From Oligoflexales bacterium (lineage in GTDB: Bacteria > Bdellovibrionota_B > Oligoflexia > Oligoflexales > RGVZ01): a stretch of 64,000 bases of DNA. Shown here piece after piece: positions 27,906 to 37,107 of this stretch. The stretch's first letter is position 1, and every line of letters starts with the position of its first letter. The stretch spans positions 213,828 through 277,827 of the forward strand of contig CANLUT010000005.1 of assembly GCA_947494335.1 (NCBI GenBank), read 5' to 3'. The position numbers and the translations under genes were made by a program. The notes beneath the pieces are model-generated. The model worked only from the letters and a program-made list of their open reading frames with translations, had not been told where the DNA came from and did no database searches.

Positions 27906-30125
27906 GTGAAGCCAGTCGTTAAACTTTCTGCCATCCAGCTGCTCATTTCATCCTTGGTGTTGTTTTTTCCTTCAGCACTAAATCTTGAATATGAATACGC
28001 ATGGCAAGTCGCCCTTGTCATGGTGATCGTTGCGTCTTTATCCTCTATGGTTCTTCCATCCCGTTGGCTGAACCTTTTCAGTTCCAATTCAAGGTGGACG
28101 TTCGCAGGGCTAGTGATTTCGCCGATTGTGACGATGATTCCCGGCGGCTTGGTTTTTGCGACATCTCAATGTCAATGCAGCGTGAATGGATTTTTGTTTT
28201 GGATGATTCTTTTGGTCATACCTGCGGTCTGGATATCGATGGCCACACTCCAAATAGCATGCTTCATAAAAAATCGGGCCAATTTTCGCTTTAAAGCTCT
28301 GATTTTGTCATGGCCTTGGATTTTGATATTGGTATCTCTGATATGGCTTTGGATTTTTCCTCAAAAGCGCGTGACCAGCATGATGCTGGGTTTTATCCAT
28401 GGACCGATATATGACCGGCAGATTGAGATTGACGGTGGTATTGTACTTGCTCGCCTTTCTCACGGTTTAATTGGCCTTTATTTTTTGGCGTTGGCTTCCG
28501 AGCTAATTGAATGGCGTTCAGCAAGATCAAAAACGATAGCCTTTGCGATCGGAGTTTTGTCTTTCTTGGCGGCGGGATACCCAAGCCAGCGTCACGGTTT
28601 AGATGCGTTGCAATCAGAGCTTCCAAAGCTCATAACGGGGGCTGATGTAGAGTTTTATTATGATTCAAGTAAGCCGAACGCCGATGAGACCGCTAAACAG
28701 CTAGTGAGAGATGCAGTCTTTCATGTCAAGGAAATCAAAGAATCCTTCGGATTAACGACCATCAGACCTTTAAAAATTTTTGCATACTCGTCTGAAGTGA
28801 AAAAAAAGCTTCTATTTGGTGGAGGCCAAACAGATGTGACCGATGTTAAAACGCCGACCGTACATATCGATTTTCAAGCATCTCCCCATCCCACGCTACG
28901 GCACGAGTTAATTCATGCTGTGGCGAGCTATGCAAGTTGGATGTCACTGGGATTTCATCCAAATATGCTTGTTACAGAGGGCGTGGCTATGGCTCTCGCG
29001 CCAGTTGACTACTCATTATCGTTGGATCAGATGGCAGCTGGTCTTATCAAGAGTGGACGCGTCGGCGATGTGACTCATTTATTTAATCCGCTTGGTTTCT
29101 GGAGTGAGTCTGGCACGAGATCCTACGCCGTGGCTGGCTCATTGCTAAGGTGGATCAGTGATCGTTTCGGACCAGAGGCCTTGCGTTCCATATACGCAGG
29201 ACAGACGCTTCGTGACGTGACCGGACGTAGCGGGCAGCAGCTTGTTGACGCTTGGCAAGCCGACATTTTGAGTTACGATACCGAGAAAACAGCCATGCTC
29301 ATCGAAAGCCTATCGCGTGAGCCAAGCGTTTTGACGGATATCTGTCCACATTCGGTCGCTGATCTCGCGCGAAAAAGGTCCGATGGCTGGTTTGTTCGCC
29401 TGCGGCAGCCAATGGGCTGGGACCCTGAGAATTGGGTGGACTGGCGTTCACGCTTATCCTCTGGTGATCGCCAGGCACGTCTTGAAGCCCTACGTTCTGC
29501 AGTAAAAAAATTTGTAACAACATCTATAAATGATCGCACGGGCCTCCATGTTTGGATTGAGACCATTGATAAGTCTAGAACGTGGCCACCGCAAGTTTTA
29601 GAGGACGTTGAGGCTGCGATCATCTCCAGCGATCTTCACGCTCTTGTCGGTGCTACAAATCAATCAAACGCCCTGTTGAATGATCTTCGGGAATTTATGA
29701 AGACGCGTCTTTTAGGTGTCTCTATTGTGCGGCAGATCGAGGCCCGGTTGGCCCTGGCAGAGTTTATGCCAGCTGAAACGCAGCTTCCTTGGCGTCAATA
29801 TTTAGCTGGTTGGGGTGAGTTACCGGCTGTGGGCGGGGAGCAACCTTGGATTGAGGTCTATCTTCGAGCGCGGCGATCGAATAGAGCGACCCCAGAGACG
29901 ATGACTCTGTGGGCGTCTCTTTTGGGGAAAACAAGTAATTATCTAGAAATTAGGCGCGAATGGCTGAAGATGCTTGCAAGCGGGTGGTTTGAACTTGCCG
30001 ATTATGAAAAGGCAGAGAGCGTTTACAAAGATATTGCAGCAGATTCGACTGGAGAAGCGCGTTTATTGGCAAACGAACACGTTCGCCGGATGCAATATCT
30101 GAAGTCGAGTGGCATAAAGCTGTGA
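27906..30125 (+). CDS. Membrane-anchored HExxH metallopeptidase
   Basis: 739 residues from a GTG. The first 220 residues contain about six or seven hydrophobic segments (for example LLISSLVLFFPSAL, FLFWMILLVIPAVWIS, ALILSWPWILILVSLIWLW). From about 230 the chain is soluble. TLRHELIHAVASYAS places a zinc HExxH at residues 333-337, and TEGVAMAL about 30 residues later supplies the Glu third ligand, the gluzincin (peptidase MA) arrangement. The remaining 350 residues are helical, TPR-like near the end (YEKAESVYKDIA). It probably cleaves peptides or proteins on the outer face of the inner membrane. Substrate unknown. Confidence 0.8.
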   Translation: MKPVVKLSAIQLLISSLVLFFPSALNLEYEYAWQVALVMVIVASLSSMVLPSRWLNLFSSNSRWTFAGLVISPIVTMIPGGLVFATSQCQCSVNGFLFWMILLVIPAVWISMATLQIACFIKNRANFRFKALILSWPWILILVSLIWLWIFPQKRVTSMMLGFIHGPIYDRQIEIDGGIVLARLSHGLIGLYFLALASELIEWRSARSKTIAFAIGVLSFLAAGYPSQRHGLDALQSELPKLITGADVEFYYDSSKPNADETAKQLVRDAVFHVKEIKESFGLTTIRPLKIFAYSSEVKKKLLFGGGQTDVTDVKTPTVHIDFQASPHPTLRHELIHAVASYASWMSLGFHPNMLVTEGVAMALAPVDYSLSLDQMAAGLIKSGRVGDVTHLFNPLGFWSESGTRSYAVAGSLLRWISDRFGPEALRSIYAGQTLRDVTGRSGQQLVDAWQADILSYDTEKTAMLIESLSREPSVLTDICPHSVADLARKRSDGWFVRLRQPMGWDPENWVDWRSRLSSGDRQARLEALRSAVKKFVTTSINDRTGLHVWIETIDKSRTWPPQVLEDVEAAIISSDLHALVGATNQSNALLNDLREFMKTRLLGVSIVRQIEARLALAEFMPAETQLPWRQYLAGWGELPAVGGEQPWIEVYLRARRSNRATPETMTLWASLLGKTSNYLEIRREWLKMLASGWFELADYEKAESVYKDIAADSTGEARLLANEHVRRMQYLKSSGIKL

Positions 30126-30127
30126 AC

Positions 30128-31123
30128 CTATGCTTTGTTGATACGACCTAAGATAAAATGAAAAATCACCTCTGCACCTATGCGGGCAGCCCGGCCCGAC
30201 GGGTCAAGGTCAGGTGCTATCTCTGCGATCTCGAGGATTCGCACTTTGCGATTCCTACCGGCTGCAAATGCAAACTGACATAGCTCCCAGGGTGAAAATC
30301 CAATGACCGGTGCCGCGCTGACGCCCTCTATGTCTGAGCATGAGTCCATATCGATTGTCAAAGCAATGTAGTCGGTCTTTTTTGTCAATGACCTAAGTTC
30401 TGCCTTGAATGCATCGATGACGTCATCATCTTTTTTTAAGGATGAAAGCTCTAAAACCTTAACACCCTGTTTACGACAATACTCAAAATGGCTTCTGGCA
30501 TTTCGTCCGTCTCGCGCTCCGAATTGTAACAGATGCTCACCCTCAACAACTCCACTCTCAATAATTTGCCGAAAGGGTGTGCCAGAGTGCGGTAGATTGT
30601 TTTCTAGTTCTCGTACATCAAGGTGAGGGTCAACATTGATCACGCCAAAATCAAAATCCTTTTTACTGCGCTTCAGGCCCGCAAATGTTCCGAGTATATG
30701 CGGAGCCGCAAAATCATGACCACCACCGACGGCGATTACAGTCGCTCCCAAATGTGCCGCTGCAGTGCATGCCAGTCGCGAATGCTCGTGGGTATCAGTG
30801 ATGACCTTCGCAGGAGTTATGTTACCGGCATCGAGAAAACGCCATTTTTCAAAATTTCTACTGAGTGGCCAGGCGAATTTATAAAGTGCGCTGCGCACCG
30901 CATCAGGTCCTTTGTCAGCGCCCGGACGTCCGCGGTTAAGTTTTACTCCGGTATCATCGGCAGCACCGATCAACACAAATGTTTGAGAGTGCAACGATGC
31001 CATTTCAGACAGCGTGATCTGTTCGACCCATTCACCGAGCCTGGGATCTCCTGGGCGCCCTTTGAAATACAGACCGGACGGAGCGGGGGTCATGCGGAGA
31101 TTTTTTAGTTCAGTGTTCAACAT
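30128..31123 (-). CDS. Ureohydrolase (formimidoylglutamase/arginase family)
   Basis: 331 residues. The manganese-binding motifs of the arginase superfamily are recognisable: GGGHDFAAPH (GGDHS position), INVDPHLDVRE (DAHxD) and LTIDMDSCSDIEGVSA (DxDxxxD). The GGGH form and the GVSA loop are nearer to formimidoylglutamases (HutG) than to arginase or agmatinase. No other histidine-degradation gene is nearby, so the substrate remains open. Cytoplasmic. Convergent with the peptidase gene two bases away, with a weak ribosome binding site. Confidence 0.8.
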   Translation of the reverse strand: MLNTELKNLRMTPAPSGLYFKGRPGDPRLGEWVEQITLSEMASLHSQTFVLIGAADDTGVKLNRGRPGADKGPDAVRSALYKFAWPLSRNFEKWRFLDAGNITPAKVITDTHEHSRLACTAAAHLGATVIAVGGGHDFAAPHILGTFAGLKRSKKDFDFGVINVDPHLDVRELENNLPHSGTPFRQIIESGVVEGEHLLQFGARDGRNARSHFEYCRKQGVKVLELSSLKKDDDVIDAFKAELRSLTKKTDYIALTIDMDSCSDIEGVSAAPVIGFSPWELCQFAFAAGRNRKVRILEIAEIAPDLDPSGRAARIGAEVIFHFILGRINKA

Positions 31124-31177
31124 GGGGTGCCCAAGTCTTTAAGAGTCCGAAGAATCTATTTTCTGGCAAATGTTTTA

Positions 31178-31186
31178 TGCTATAAT
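31178..31186 (+). promoter_or_regulatory. Extended -10 promoter
   Basis: TGCTATAAT: a perfect TATAAT at 31181-31186 preceded by TG one base away. No good -35 hexamer lies 17 bases upstream. Transcription would begin near 31193, about 18 bases before the ATG at 31211, leaving room for the GGAG site. Confidence 0.65.
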
Positions 31187-31210
31187 ATCACAGATGTAGT
31201 GGAGTGTAAG

Positions 31211-31663
31211 ATGAATACACGATTTTATGTGTTACTACTTTTTATAATGCTGTTTGTGCCAACGGCATATGCGCAAAAAGTGCGGAGTAAGCTCGTTCCG
31301 CACACGCAGGCCTACCGTCCACGTCCAGAACGAGGGTCGCACATTGATATCAAAGTGACCCCACCCGGTGCGAGAGGGTCGGATGGACGGGTTTTGGTTG
31401 AGGTGTACAATCGTGGCAAGCAGCACTTAGCGTTGATTCAGTTTGATGTGACTCTGCTTAATCGCGGTGGATTTGAAATCACCGCCCCTGTCAGAGCTGA
31501 CGATTTGAAGCCTAACATGTCGGGTAGCCAGTGGATCATTATTCCGCGCATTCGTGGTGCATTTCCATCGATTGACGAGGCGATTGCTGACAACATCAAA
31601 GCCGTTGCAACTGACGCACGCGAAGTGAAAATTAAATCGTTCGTTGACCTCATCAAAAACTGA
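31211..31663 (+). CDS. Exported protein of unknown function
   Basis: 150 residues from ATG 31211, six bases after GGAG; the frame extends upstream to an ATG at 31127, but that segment contains the promoter at 31178-31186. Signal peptide MNTRFYVLLLFIMLFVPTAYA. The mature part alternates beta strands (GRVLVEVYNRGKQHLALIQF) in an Ig-like or FxLYD-like pattern, suggesting a small periplasmic beta-sandwich. No family assigned. Confidence 0.72.
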   Translation: MNTRFYVLLLFIMLFVPTAYAQKVRSKLVPHTQAYRPRPERGSHIDIKVTPPGARGSDGRVLVEVYNRGKQHLALIQFDVTLLNRGGFEITAPVRADDLKPNMSGSQWIIIPRIRGAFPSIDEAIADNIKAVATDAREVKIKSFVDLIKN

Positions 31664-31667
31664 CCGA

Positions 31668-31695
31668 CTGACCAGTTAACTGGCTGAATGGTCAG
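31668..31695. repeat. Nested palindromes after the exported-protein gene
   Basis: CCAGTTAACTGG at 31672-31683 is a perfect 12-bp palindrome, and CTGACCA at 31668-31674 pairs with TGGTCAG at 31689-31695. There is no T-run, so it is not a standard terminator. It may be a protein-binding site or an RNA hairpin at the end of the transcript from 31211. Confidence 0.45.
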
Positions 31696-31877
31696 CTGAA
31701 TTTCGGCCATTATTTCGACAGTTTTAGTGTGTTTTTGACATCCCCGCGTGTGGCCCATTGGCCAAACGCTGTTGTTTTCGAGGCTTATTAAAAATAGGCA
31801 TTGGCCCGGAGTTTGCTCGGTGATAGGCAGAATCCGCGGCCAGGCCGCTTTTTGCCCAAACTAAAGGAGATGTTTTT

Positions 31878-32387
31878 ATGAAGCGATTGTTTAACGCGTG
31901 CAGTCTAATGGTTCTTGCTTCCTTGATAAATTCTTGCGGAAGCGAGCTACGTTCTGGAGCGAAGCTAGCTCATGATTCGCAACCTGCTCATATCAAGCCT
32001 GTGACTGATGTTGTTGAAATTGAAGGATCTGACGCAAATAGTTTATTTTCTGCTCTTGAAAATCTTGGCGTCCAAGATACGGATCACTTGATCGGCGCAA
32101 CAAATCTCCGCATCAAAAATCTACGTTGTGACAAAGATCTTGCTAACCCAGCTCGTAAGACCCGCTGTATTTATGATGCGGTCAATGCAGAGACTGGCAG
32201 CCTCGAGTCTTTCTCCGGGATTGTAGGAAAAGCATCTGATGACTTGTTTACCATTCTTTCGAAGCATGGTTTGAACGTTAATGCTGGAATCAATCCAAAC
32301 TATCGTGCTGTTGCAGCTTCGGTGTTGACCTGCTCAATGCCGGTCATCCCTAATCCAGTAGCTTTCTGCGTTGTAGAAAGACTCTAA
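31878..32387 (+). CDS. Lipoprotein of unknown function
   Basis: 169 residues; AAGGAG eight bases before the ATG. Signal MKRLFNACSLMVLASLINSC with lipobox INSC. The mature protein has four Cys in the second half (LRCDKD, KTRCIYD, LTCSMP, FCVVE). Start of the mature region is polar and probably a linker. No family recognised. Terminated by the hairpin at 32399-32446. Confidence 0.7.
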   Translation: MKRLFNACSLMVLASLINSCGSELRSGAKLAHDSQPAHIKPVTDVVEIEGSDANSLFSALENLGVQDTDHLIGATNLRIKNLRCDKDLANPARKTRCIYDAVNAETGSLESFSGIVGKASDDLFTILSKHGLNVNAGINPNYRAVAASVLTCSMPVIPNPVAFCVVERL

Positions 32388-32398
32388 AATCTAAGCTT

Positions 32399-32446
32399 GG
32401 GCCAGCTAATCGACTCCGCGAATGAAGGCGGTCGGTTGGCTGGCCC
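32399..32446. terminator. Hairpin between convergent genes
   Basis: GGGCCAGC at 32399-32406 pairs with GCTGGCCC at 32439-32446, and the stem extends with mismatches (CTAATCGACTCCGC against GCGGTCGGTTG). The T-rich stretch after it is interrupted (TTGTAGTTATTTTA). It probably ends the lipoprotein transcript on the plus strand and the hydrolase transcript on the minus strand. Confidence 0.6.
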
Positions 32447-32452
32447 TTGTAG

Positions 32453-33322
32453 TTATTTTACATTTAAAAATTTTAGTAAGGCGTCGATTTCATCTTTCCT
32501 ATCACTGGCAAAGGCTTGCGTGTGCTTGTTGCCATCAAATGAACGCAATGTGATTTGATCAGATGGCAGTTTCTGGTAAAGACTTTCACCAGCAGCATAG
32601 GGGACCACTGGATCACGACGATCATGGTAAGCCAAAATGGGCACTTTGATTTGATTGATGTAGTCTTCTGGATCTTCATCACCGCTTAGTAAAATCCACG
32701 GCAGCCATTGGAAGGGCCATGTCAGCCAGTGACGCGCTAGGACTTGCCTGGCTACACTGCGGTAGGACGAAAATGTGCTTTCAAGTATCAAGCCATCAAT
32801 CTTGGCGCCGCTTTTCGCCAGAGATGTGATCGCCACGGCGCCGCCGAGGCTTTGTCCGATGACAAAGCGCCTTGAGTTGGGGTACTCGCGCTGAAACCAA
32901 TTGAGCATGGCAACGCCGTCCTCTACAACCCCATGCCTTGAAGGGGTTCCTGTCGAACCATCATAGCCGCGGTAATCAAATACAATAACGTCGACCCCTC
33001 GCGTGGCCAGCCATGCCACTGACAAAAAATGGGTGGATCGATTTTCGGCGTTACCGTGAAACTGTATGATCGCTGTTTTGTGTTTTGGCGGATTTTCTGC
33101 TGGGATCTTCCATGCCTTTAACTGGACTCCGTCAGAACTTGGAACAGTCGTCTCCAAGTATTCAAGATCGATCTTTTTTGGCGTCAAATAAATATTCGCG
33201 TGGGGATGGTAAAAAAGATGGTTGCAACTTGTCACGACGAAAACAGTGATGGTCATGACAAAGGCCTCCCAGGAGGCCTTTGGTGTCACGCGATTATTTT
33301 TTCTCGTGCGTTTCTTGATCAT
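32453..33322 (-). CDS. Lipidated alpha/beta hydrolase
   Basis: 289 residues if started at ATG 33322, directly after the thiolase stop. Basic residues precede the hydrophobic VMTITVFVVTSC, with a possible lipobox Cys33. The hydrolase fold shows IIQFHGNAENRS (oxyanion region), VFDYRGYDGSTG, the nucleophile elbow GQSLGG with Ser158, the Asp in YHDRRDPVVPY and a C-terminal His in GNKHTQAF, as in the BEM46/FrsA-like esterases. A second possible start, ATG 33256, has a strong GGGAGG eight bases upstream, but that site is inside the hairpin at 33260-33281. Last gene of the beta-oxidation operon; may hydrolyse fatty esters to supply it (inferred). Confidence 0.82.
   Translation of the reverse strand: MIKKRTRKNNRVTPKASWEAFVMTITVFVVTSCNHLFYHPHANIYLTPKKIDLEYLETTVPSSDGVQLKAWKIPAENPPKHKTAIIQFHGNAENRSTHFLSVAWLATRGVDVIVFDYRGYDGSTGTPSRHGVVEDGVAMLNWFQREYPNSRRFVIGQSLGGAVAITSLAKSGAKIDGLILESTFSSYRSVARQVLARHWLTWPFQWLPWILLSGDEDPEDYINQIKVPILAYHDRRDPVVPYAAGESLYQKLPSDQITLRSFDGNKHTQAFASDRKDEIDALLKFLNVK
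33260..33281 (-). promoter_or_regulatory. Hairpin burying a Shine-Dalgarno sequence
   Basis: AAAGGCCTCC at 33260-33269 and GGAGGCCTTT at 33272-33281 form a 10-bp near-perfect palindrome about 40 bases after the thiolase stop. On the coding (minus) strand the GGGAGG at 33270-33265 is a well-placed ribosome binding site for the ATG at 33256, yet all of it lies in the stem. No T-run follows on the minus strand, so a terminator reading is weak; a translational switch for the hydrolase is possible. Confidence 0.45.
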
Positions 33323-34510
33323 TTAAAGCAATTCAAAGATGCCTGCGGCACCCATGCCGGTTCCGATGCACATGGAGACCATACCCCATTTTTGTTTATC
33401 TCGCTTCATGCCATGGAGAAGCGTAGCAGTGAGTTTTGCTCCTGTCGCTCCTAGTGGATGGCCGAGCGCGATCGCGCCACCGGTGACATTTATTCGCTCG
33501 GGGTCGAGTTGAAGATTTCTAACCACAGCCAAAGCTTGGGCGGCAAATGCCTCATTCAATTCAATTCGCTCGATTTTGTCTGGAGATATTCCTGCTAGTT
33601 TGCACGCTTTTGGAATCGCAGCGATTGGTCCAATGCCCATGACGCGCGGAGGAACTCCTGCGACCGAGAATCCCGCAAAACGGGCCATTGGTTTTAAATT
33701 GTGCTTTTTGACAAAATCTTCGCTGCAAACAAAACACATCGCCGCTCCATCACTCATCTGTGAGCTGTTACCAGCCGTCACGGAACCTCCGGCTTGAAGA
33801 AATGCAGGACGAAGTTTTGCCAGGGCGTCAATGGTTGTGTCGGCACGTGGTCCTTCATCAGTATCGACAATTTGCTCGCGTATATCGACTTTCCCACCGT
33901 CTTTGGGTAATCGTGACACGGCCTTAATCGGAATGATTTCGTCTTTAAATAGACCCTTCTCAATGGCCTTGCACGCCTTTTGGTGACTATCAAAGGCAAA
34001 CTTGTCCTGATCAGCCCTGGAAACTTTGAAATCAATGGAAACGTTTTCGGCTGTCATACCCATTCCAAGGTAAGCTGCTGGGTGCAAATCATTCATTTGG
34101 CGGCTTCCAACGACCTTATGACCCATCATGGGTATCAATGACATGCTCTCCGTTCCGCCGGCTAAAATGCAATCAGCTTGCCCAGCCATCACACGATCGG
34201 CAGCCATGGCGATTGTTTGCAGGCCCGACGAACAAAATCTATTCACCGTAACGCCTGATACCGACTCGGGAAGTCCTGATAACAAAACGATAAATCGTGC
34301 GATGTTCATCCCTTGTTCTGCCTCTGGCATGGCGCAGCCCACGATAACATCCTCGATCAGTGCAGGATCAAACTTTGGCGTCCGTTCGAGGATGCCTTTG
34401 ATGACGTCCGCACAGAGATCGTCGGGGCGCTTTGCTTTGAAGCCGCCACGGAAAGCTTTGCCAACGGCACTTCGGTAAGGGGAAACAATATATGCTGCTT
34501 TCGCTGTCAT
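33323..34510 (-). CDS. fadA: Acetyl-CoA acyltransferase (thiolase)
   Basis: 395 residues. Catalyses the final thiolytic cleavage of 3-ketoacyl-CoA in beta-oxidation. The acyl-binding Cys93 is in NRFCSSGLQT; the C-terminal ELNEAFAAQAL, TGGAIALGHPLGATGA (catalytic His) and CIGTGMGAAGIF (second Cys) are intact. GAGG precedes the ATG. It follows the fadN-type gene by 32 bases, giving the two-component beta-oxidation arrangement, and the hydrolase starts right at its stop codon. Confidence 0.95.
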   Translation of the reverse strand: MTAKAAYIVSPYRSAVGKAFRGGFKAKRPDDLCADVIKGILERTPKFDPALIEDVIVGCAMPEAEQGMNIARFIVLLSGLPESVSGVTVNRFCSSGLQTIAMAADRVMAGQADCILAGGTESMSLIPMMGHKVVGSRQMNDLHPAAYLGMGMTAENVSIDFKVSRADQDKFAFDSHQKACKAIEKGLFKDEIIPIKAVSRLPKDGGKVDIREQIVDTDEGPRADTTIDALAKLRPAFLQAGGSVTAGNSSQMSDGAAMCFVCSEDFVKKHNLKPMARFAGFSVAGVPPRVMGIGPIAAIPKACKLAGISPDKIERIELNEAFAAQALAVVRNLQLDPERINVTGGAIALGHPLGATGAKLTATLLHGMKRDKQKWGMVSMCIGTGMGAAGIFELL

Positions 34511-34542
34511 GTGCTGATACCTCGTTGGTTCGTTAAAAGATC

Positions 34543-36975
34543 TTAGTTGCGCAGTGGACTGCCTGTCTTTAGCATGTGTTCAATGCGAGCTTGGGTTTTT
34601 TCTGTTTGGCAAAGTTCCACAAACACTTCGCGCTCAAGATCAAGCAAATACTGCTCAGAAACGGCCATTCCGCCATCAACCTCGCCGCCGCAAAGGACTC
34701 GTGCAATGCGTTCTGCAATAAATGCATCGTGTTTAGATACCTGCTTTTGCTCTAGCATGTTGTATAGCATCATGCGGAAAGTCTGTACGCCAGGGTCTCC
34801 AACAACCTTGATCTCAGTGCGTGGCGTTGGCGGGACATATCCACATTGAACCATATGCAGTGCTTGTGCTTTCGCACGCGCGACCACATGCTCACGTGAT
34901 AGAGAGATCGTTGATGATTGAGGCATAAGTCCCATTTCAATCGCTTCGTGCGCAGATGTCGAGGTTCTTGCCATGCCGATGAGCAAGAATGCCCGCTGCA
35001 AGAACTGCATGGGATCTGGACGCTCTGCCAGCGTCATCAGATCGTAACAGCGAAGAGCGAGCTCCTTTGTGCCGCCCCCAGCCGGTAACAGGCCAACACC
35101 GATTTCTACGAGACCAGCATATGTTTCGCCAGCAAGCACGCGGTGCGCACTGTGCAGTGTTGTCTCGCAGCCGCCACCGAGAGCAAGTCCATGAACCCCA
35201 GCTACGACCGGGAACGGTGCAAACTTGATCATTTGCATGGCGCCTTGGAATGTGCGTATGAATTTGTCCAGGGTTGGCCAGTCTTTTTTGCCAATGACCT
35301 CAAGAATCTCCTTGAGATTGGCGCCTGCTGAGAATGCATCTCCCTCATTGCCAATGACCATCGCATCAAATGACTCTGATACTTTTGGTACCGATTTCAG
35401 CATAAACTCAACAATGCTGCTGTCGAGTGCATTCATTTTACTATGAAAGGTTAGGCACGCCACGCCGTCGCCAATGTCGACAAGTGACGCGTTTTTCGTA
35501 CTCATCACGACCCGTTTGTCAGCATCAGTCTGGAATTTAGGTAATCTGAATTTGTGATTTTCCAACGGGATTTTCGGACGCGCTGGTTTTTGGCTAAAGA
35601 ATTGGTCCGATGGACCGCTTAGTGTCCAAACCATGGTTCCCGGAGCCACATCATAAAATTTGATACCTGGTTTGCACCATGATGGAAGCTTAACGTTTTC
35701 GTCCTGCATGCGCTTCAGGACTTTGTCATACCCAAGTCCTTGCCATAGTTCAAAGGGACCCATCTCCCAGTTAAATCCCCATTTAAGACCTTCGTCGATG
35801 GGCTTGGGGATTCCTCCGGCGATGTCATCCATCAGTAAAGCCGAGTAGCTGAAGGTATCCCGTAGAATATGCCACACAAATTGGGCATAGGGGTCTTTCT
35901 GTTCAAGAACAATCGAGAGTCGTTTGATTAAATCTGGCTCTTTTGCCGTTTGGGCGCCCCATGGCACATCGGCTGGAGCTTGGCTGACATAGTCTCCAGT
36001 GGACGGCCGCAAGGCCAGAATCACGGTTTTCCCAGCTGCATCCTTATCTTTCTTGTAACAGCCGACATTGTTTGATTTTTGACCGAGTCGGCCTGCTGCA
36101 ATGAGATCGTCAATCCATTTTGGCATCTTGAACCATTCACGGTAAGGGTCATTTGGCACTCGCTCAAATGTATTTTTCGAGACATGTGCAAACGTATCCA
36201 GACCCACAACATCCATTGTTCTAAATGTTGCTGAGGATGGGCGTCCCATCAACTTCCCGGTGAGGGCGTCAATCGTCTCAATATTTAAATCGAATTTTGC
36301 CATCGCTTGGAGCGTTGCCTGGTTGACAAAGACTCCGATGCGATTAGCTATAAAGTTGACAGTATCAAAGGCGTGCACGACGCCCTTGCCTAGGGTTTCC
36401 TCTGACCATTTACTGAAATCGGCAACCAAATCTTTTCTTGTCAACCCATGTGGAATGATCTCTAGAAGCTTCATGTAACGTGGTGGATTGAAGAAGTGCG
36501 TGCCAAAAAAGTTCGTGACAAATTGTTCAGGCATGTCTTTGGCAATGTCTTCAAGTTTGATGCCCGATGTGTTTGTGGTAATGGGAATTCCTGGTTTTGC
36601 GTACTCCATTACGCGTGCAAAAAGTTTCTGTTTGATATCAAGTTTTTCAATCACCGCCTCTAGCACCCAGTCGCATTCGCGCAAGACTGCCATGTCGTCA
36701 TCAAAATTTCCTGGGATAATCCCTGATAGAACTGCAGGCGTGAAAAGAGGGGATGGCTTCAGGCTTTTTAGATTTTCGATAGCCAGGATGCTTCGTGCTG
36801 AGCGGATATTCTTACCAACCACCTTTGCTTCTTTCGGATCTTTCGGAGGTTCCTGGCTCGCGAGATCGAGCAGATGGACGCGAATGCCTGCTGCGGATAG
36901 AACAGCAGCTATTTGAGCGCCCATCACTCCGGAACCAAGCACGGCAGCGCGGCGAATTTTTAATCGTTGAGACAT
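34543..36975 (-). CDS. fadN: 3-Hydroxyacyl-CoA dehydrogenase/enoyl-CoA hydratase, FadN type
   Basis: 810 residues. The dehydrogenase half comes first: Rossmann motif AAVLGSGVMGAQIAAVL at about residues 10-27, catalytic His/Glu region GTHFFNPPRYMKLLEIIP, and a helical C-terminal region. The hydratase half follows at about 480-700, with FSAGANLKEIL and VHGLALGGGCETTLHSAHRV forming the oxyanion hole and LLPAGGGTKELAL. This domain order is that of Bacillus FadN, opposite to E. coli FadB. It hydrates enoyl-CoA and oxidises the hydroxyacyl-CoA. First gene of the operon; no acyl-CoA dehydrogenase or fadR-like regulator is adjacent. Confidence 0.93.
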   Translation of the reverse strand: MSQRLKIRRAAVLGSGVMGAQIAAVLSAAGIRVHLLDLASQEPPKDPKEAKVVGKNIRSARSILAIENLKSLKPSPLFTPAVLSGIIPGNFDDDMAVLRECDWVLEAVIEKLDIKQKLFARVMEYAKPGIPITTNTSGIKLEDIAKDMPEQFVTNFFGTHFFNPPRYMKLLEIIPHGLTRKDLVADFSKWSEETLGKGVVHAFDTVNFIANRIGVFVNQATLQAMAKFDLNIETIDALTGKLMGRPSSATFRTMDVVGLDTFAHVSKNTFERVPNDPYREWFKMPKWIDDLIAAGRLGQKSNNVGCYKKDKDAAGKTVILALRPSTGDYVSQAPADVPWGAQTAKEPDLIKRLSIVLEQKDPYAQFVWHILRDTFSYSALLMDDIAGGIPKPIDEGLKWGFNWEMGPFELWQGLGYDKVLKRMQDENVKLPSWCKPGIKFYDVAPGTMVWTLSGPSDQFFSQKPARPKIPLENHKFRLPKFQTDADKRVVMSTKNASLVDIGDGVACLTFHSKMNALDSSIVEFMLKSVPKVSESFDAMVIGNEGDAFSAGANLKEILEVIGKKDWPTLDKFIRTFQGAMQMIKFAPFPVVAGVHGLALGGGCETTLHSAHRVLAGETYAGLVEIGVGLLPAGGGTKELALRCYDLMTLAERPDPMQFLQRAFLLIGMARTSTSAHEAIEMGLMPQSSTISLSREHVVARAKAQALHMVQCGYVPPTPRTEIKVVGDPGVQTFRMMLYNMLEQKQVSKHDAFIAERIARVLCGGEVDGGMAVSEQYLLDLEREVFVELCQTEKTQARIEHMLKTGSPLRN

Positions 36976-37107
36976 TGTACATTTCCTCCTCAGCGGATTT
37001 TGCTCGGGACAGCACAGGAGTAAAATCGTAAATGTTTTTTCCTATTTGGGCAATTGTGGTAAATTATAAGAAGTGAACCTGTCTCCCATCAGAAAAAGAG
37101 GTTGCTC

